Shown here: piece after piece, positions 6,116 through 6,240 of the stretch
How positions within the stretch are numbered: the stretch's first letter is position 1
Layout of the letters: the number at the start of each line of letters is the position of its first letter
Assembly: GCA_947440715.1 (NCBI GenBank)
Contig: CANETI010000162.1
Coordinates: forward strand, 1 to 6,240
Length of the DNA: 6,240 nt
Reading direction: 5' to 3'
Source of the DNA: Planctomycetota bacterium
GTDB taxonomy: Bacteria > Planctomycetota > UBA11346
The notes under the pieces: model-generated
Database searches by the model: none
The model's input: only the letters and a program-made list of their open reading frames with translations
Told to the model about the DNA's origin: nothing
Made by a program: the position numbers and the translations under genes

Positions 6116-6240
6116 TCAGTCTTCGATCAACAAATCTTCGAGCGTCAAATGGTTTTGTTCTAAATGCGTCGCACCTTCAATGGACAGCGCTGTCCATGGA
6201 ATTAATTGCAGACGTGATTTAGCAATGTTTGAATGCGTGA
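6116..6240 (-). CDS. C-terminal end of an unrecognised protein (runs off right edge)
   Basis: The minus strand is open from the right edge for 40 codons and stops at TGA (6118-6116). The other two minus-strand frames hit stops within the first 13 codons from the edge. The visible tail contains KSRLQLIPWTAL followed by EGATHLEQNHL and ends in LEDLLIED. The codon choice looks normal for the window, and a bidirectional terminator stands at the right distance downstream, so a real convergent gene is likely. I do not recognise the family from this tail. Its acidic end and lack of a hydrophobic segment suggest the C-terminus is soluble. The rest lies outside the window. Confidence 0.65.
   Translation of the reverse strand, partial: THSNIAKSRLQLIPWTALSIEGATHLEQNHLTLEDLLIED
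6180..6197. repeat. Perfect 18-bp palindrome
   Basis: The sequence ATGGACAGC at 6180-6188 is followed directly by its reverse complement GCTGTCCAT at 6189-6197, with no spacer. It lies inside the C-terminal coding part of the right-edge minus-strand gene. Such a site could bind a dimeric protein or be chance; function unknown. Confidence 0.6.

Noticed and set aside
1..6240. CRISPR array, insertion sequence, tRNA or rRNA
   Set aside because: No regularly spaced direct repeats, transposase motifs, terminal repeats or tRNA/rRNA-like segments were seen on either strand.

Overview
The window looks like ordinary chromosomal DNA of a Gram-negative-type bacterium with moderate GC content. The best guess is the Planctomycetota-Verrucomicrobiota-Chlamydiota (PVC) group, most likely Verrucomicrobiota. 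This rests on family knowledge, not on a marker gene. A secreted ThuA-like protein and a secreted acetyl-esterase-like hydrolase of the kind common in Verrucomicrobia and Planctomycetes lie side by side. The phosphoesterase resembles a family also found in Chlamydia. There is a stand-alone prepilin-like protein, and Shine-Dalgarno sequences are mostly weak or absent.

Layout, left to right. (1) The 5' part of a minus-strand small Rieske [2Fe-2S] protein runs off the left edge. (2) A short divergent spacer with two small inverted repeats follows. (3) Next, on the plus strand, is a calcineurin-like metallophosphoesterase. (4) About 100 nt later, also on the plus strand, is a secreted alpha/beta hydrolase. 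(5) A perfect 17-bp bidirectional terminator stem closes that gene against a convergent secreted ThuA-domain protein. (6) A 378-nt spacer follows, containing one doubtful small minus-strand ORF. (7) On the plus strand comes menD, the SEPHCHC synthase of the classical menaquinone pathway, apparently starting at a GTG. (8) 57 nt later is a type IV pilin-like/pseudopilin protein with a clear prepilin peptidase site. (9) A second bidirectional terminator hairpin follows. (10) Last is the 3' end of an unrecognised minus-strand gene, which contains a perfect 18-bp palindrome.

The genes do not form one obvious pathway. MenD points to menaquinone-based respiration in the membrane. The hydrolase and the ThuA-like protein are both predicted to be exported and may take part in processing carbohydrates or esters outside the cytoplasm. 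The pilin-like protein belongs to a type IV pilus or type II secretion-like assembly encoded elsewhere. I saw no mobile element, CRISPR array, tRNA or rRNA, and no convincing new multi-gene system. The points worth a second look are the non-ATG start of menD, the odd small ORF in the 378-nt spacer, the HCKH insert in the Rieske loop, and the 18-bp palindrome at the right edge.
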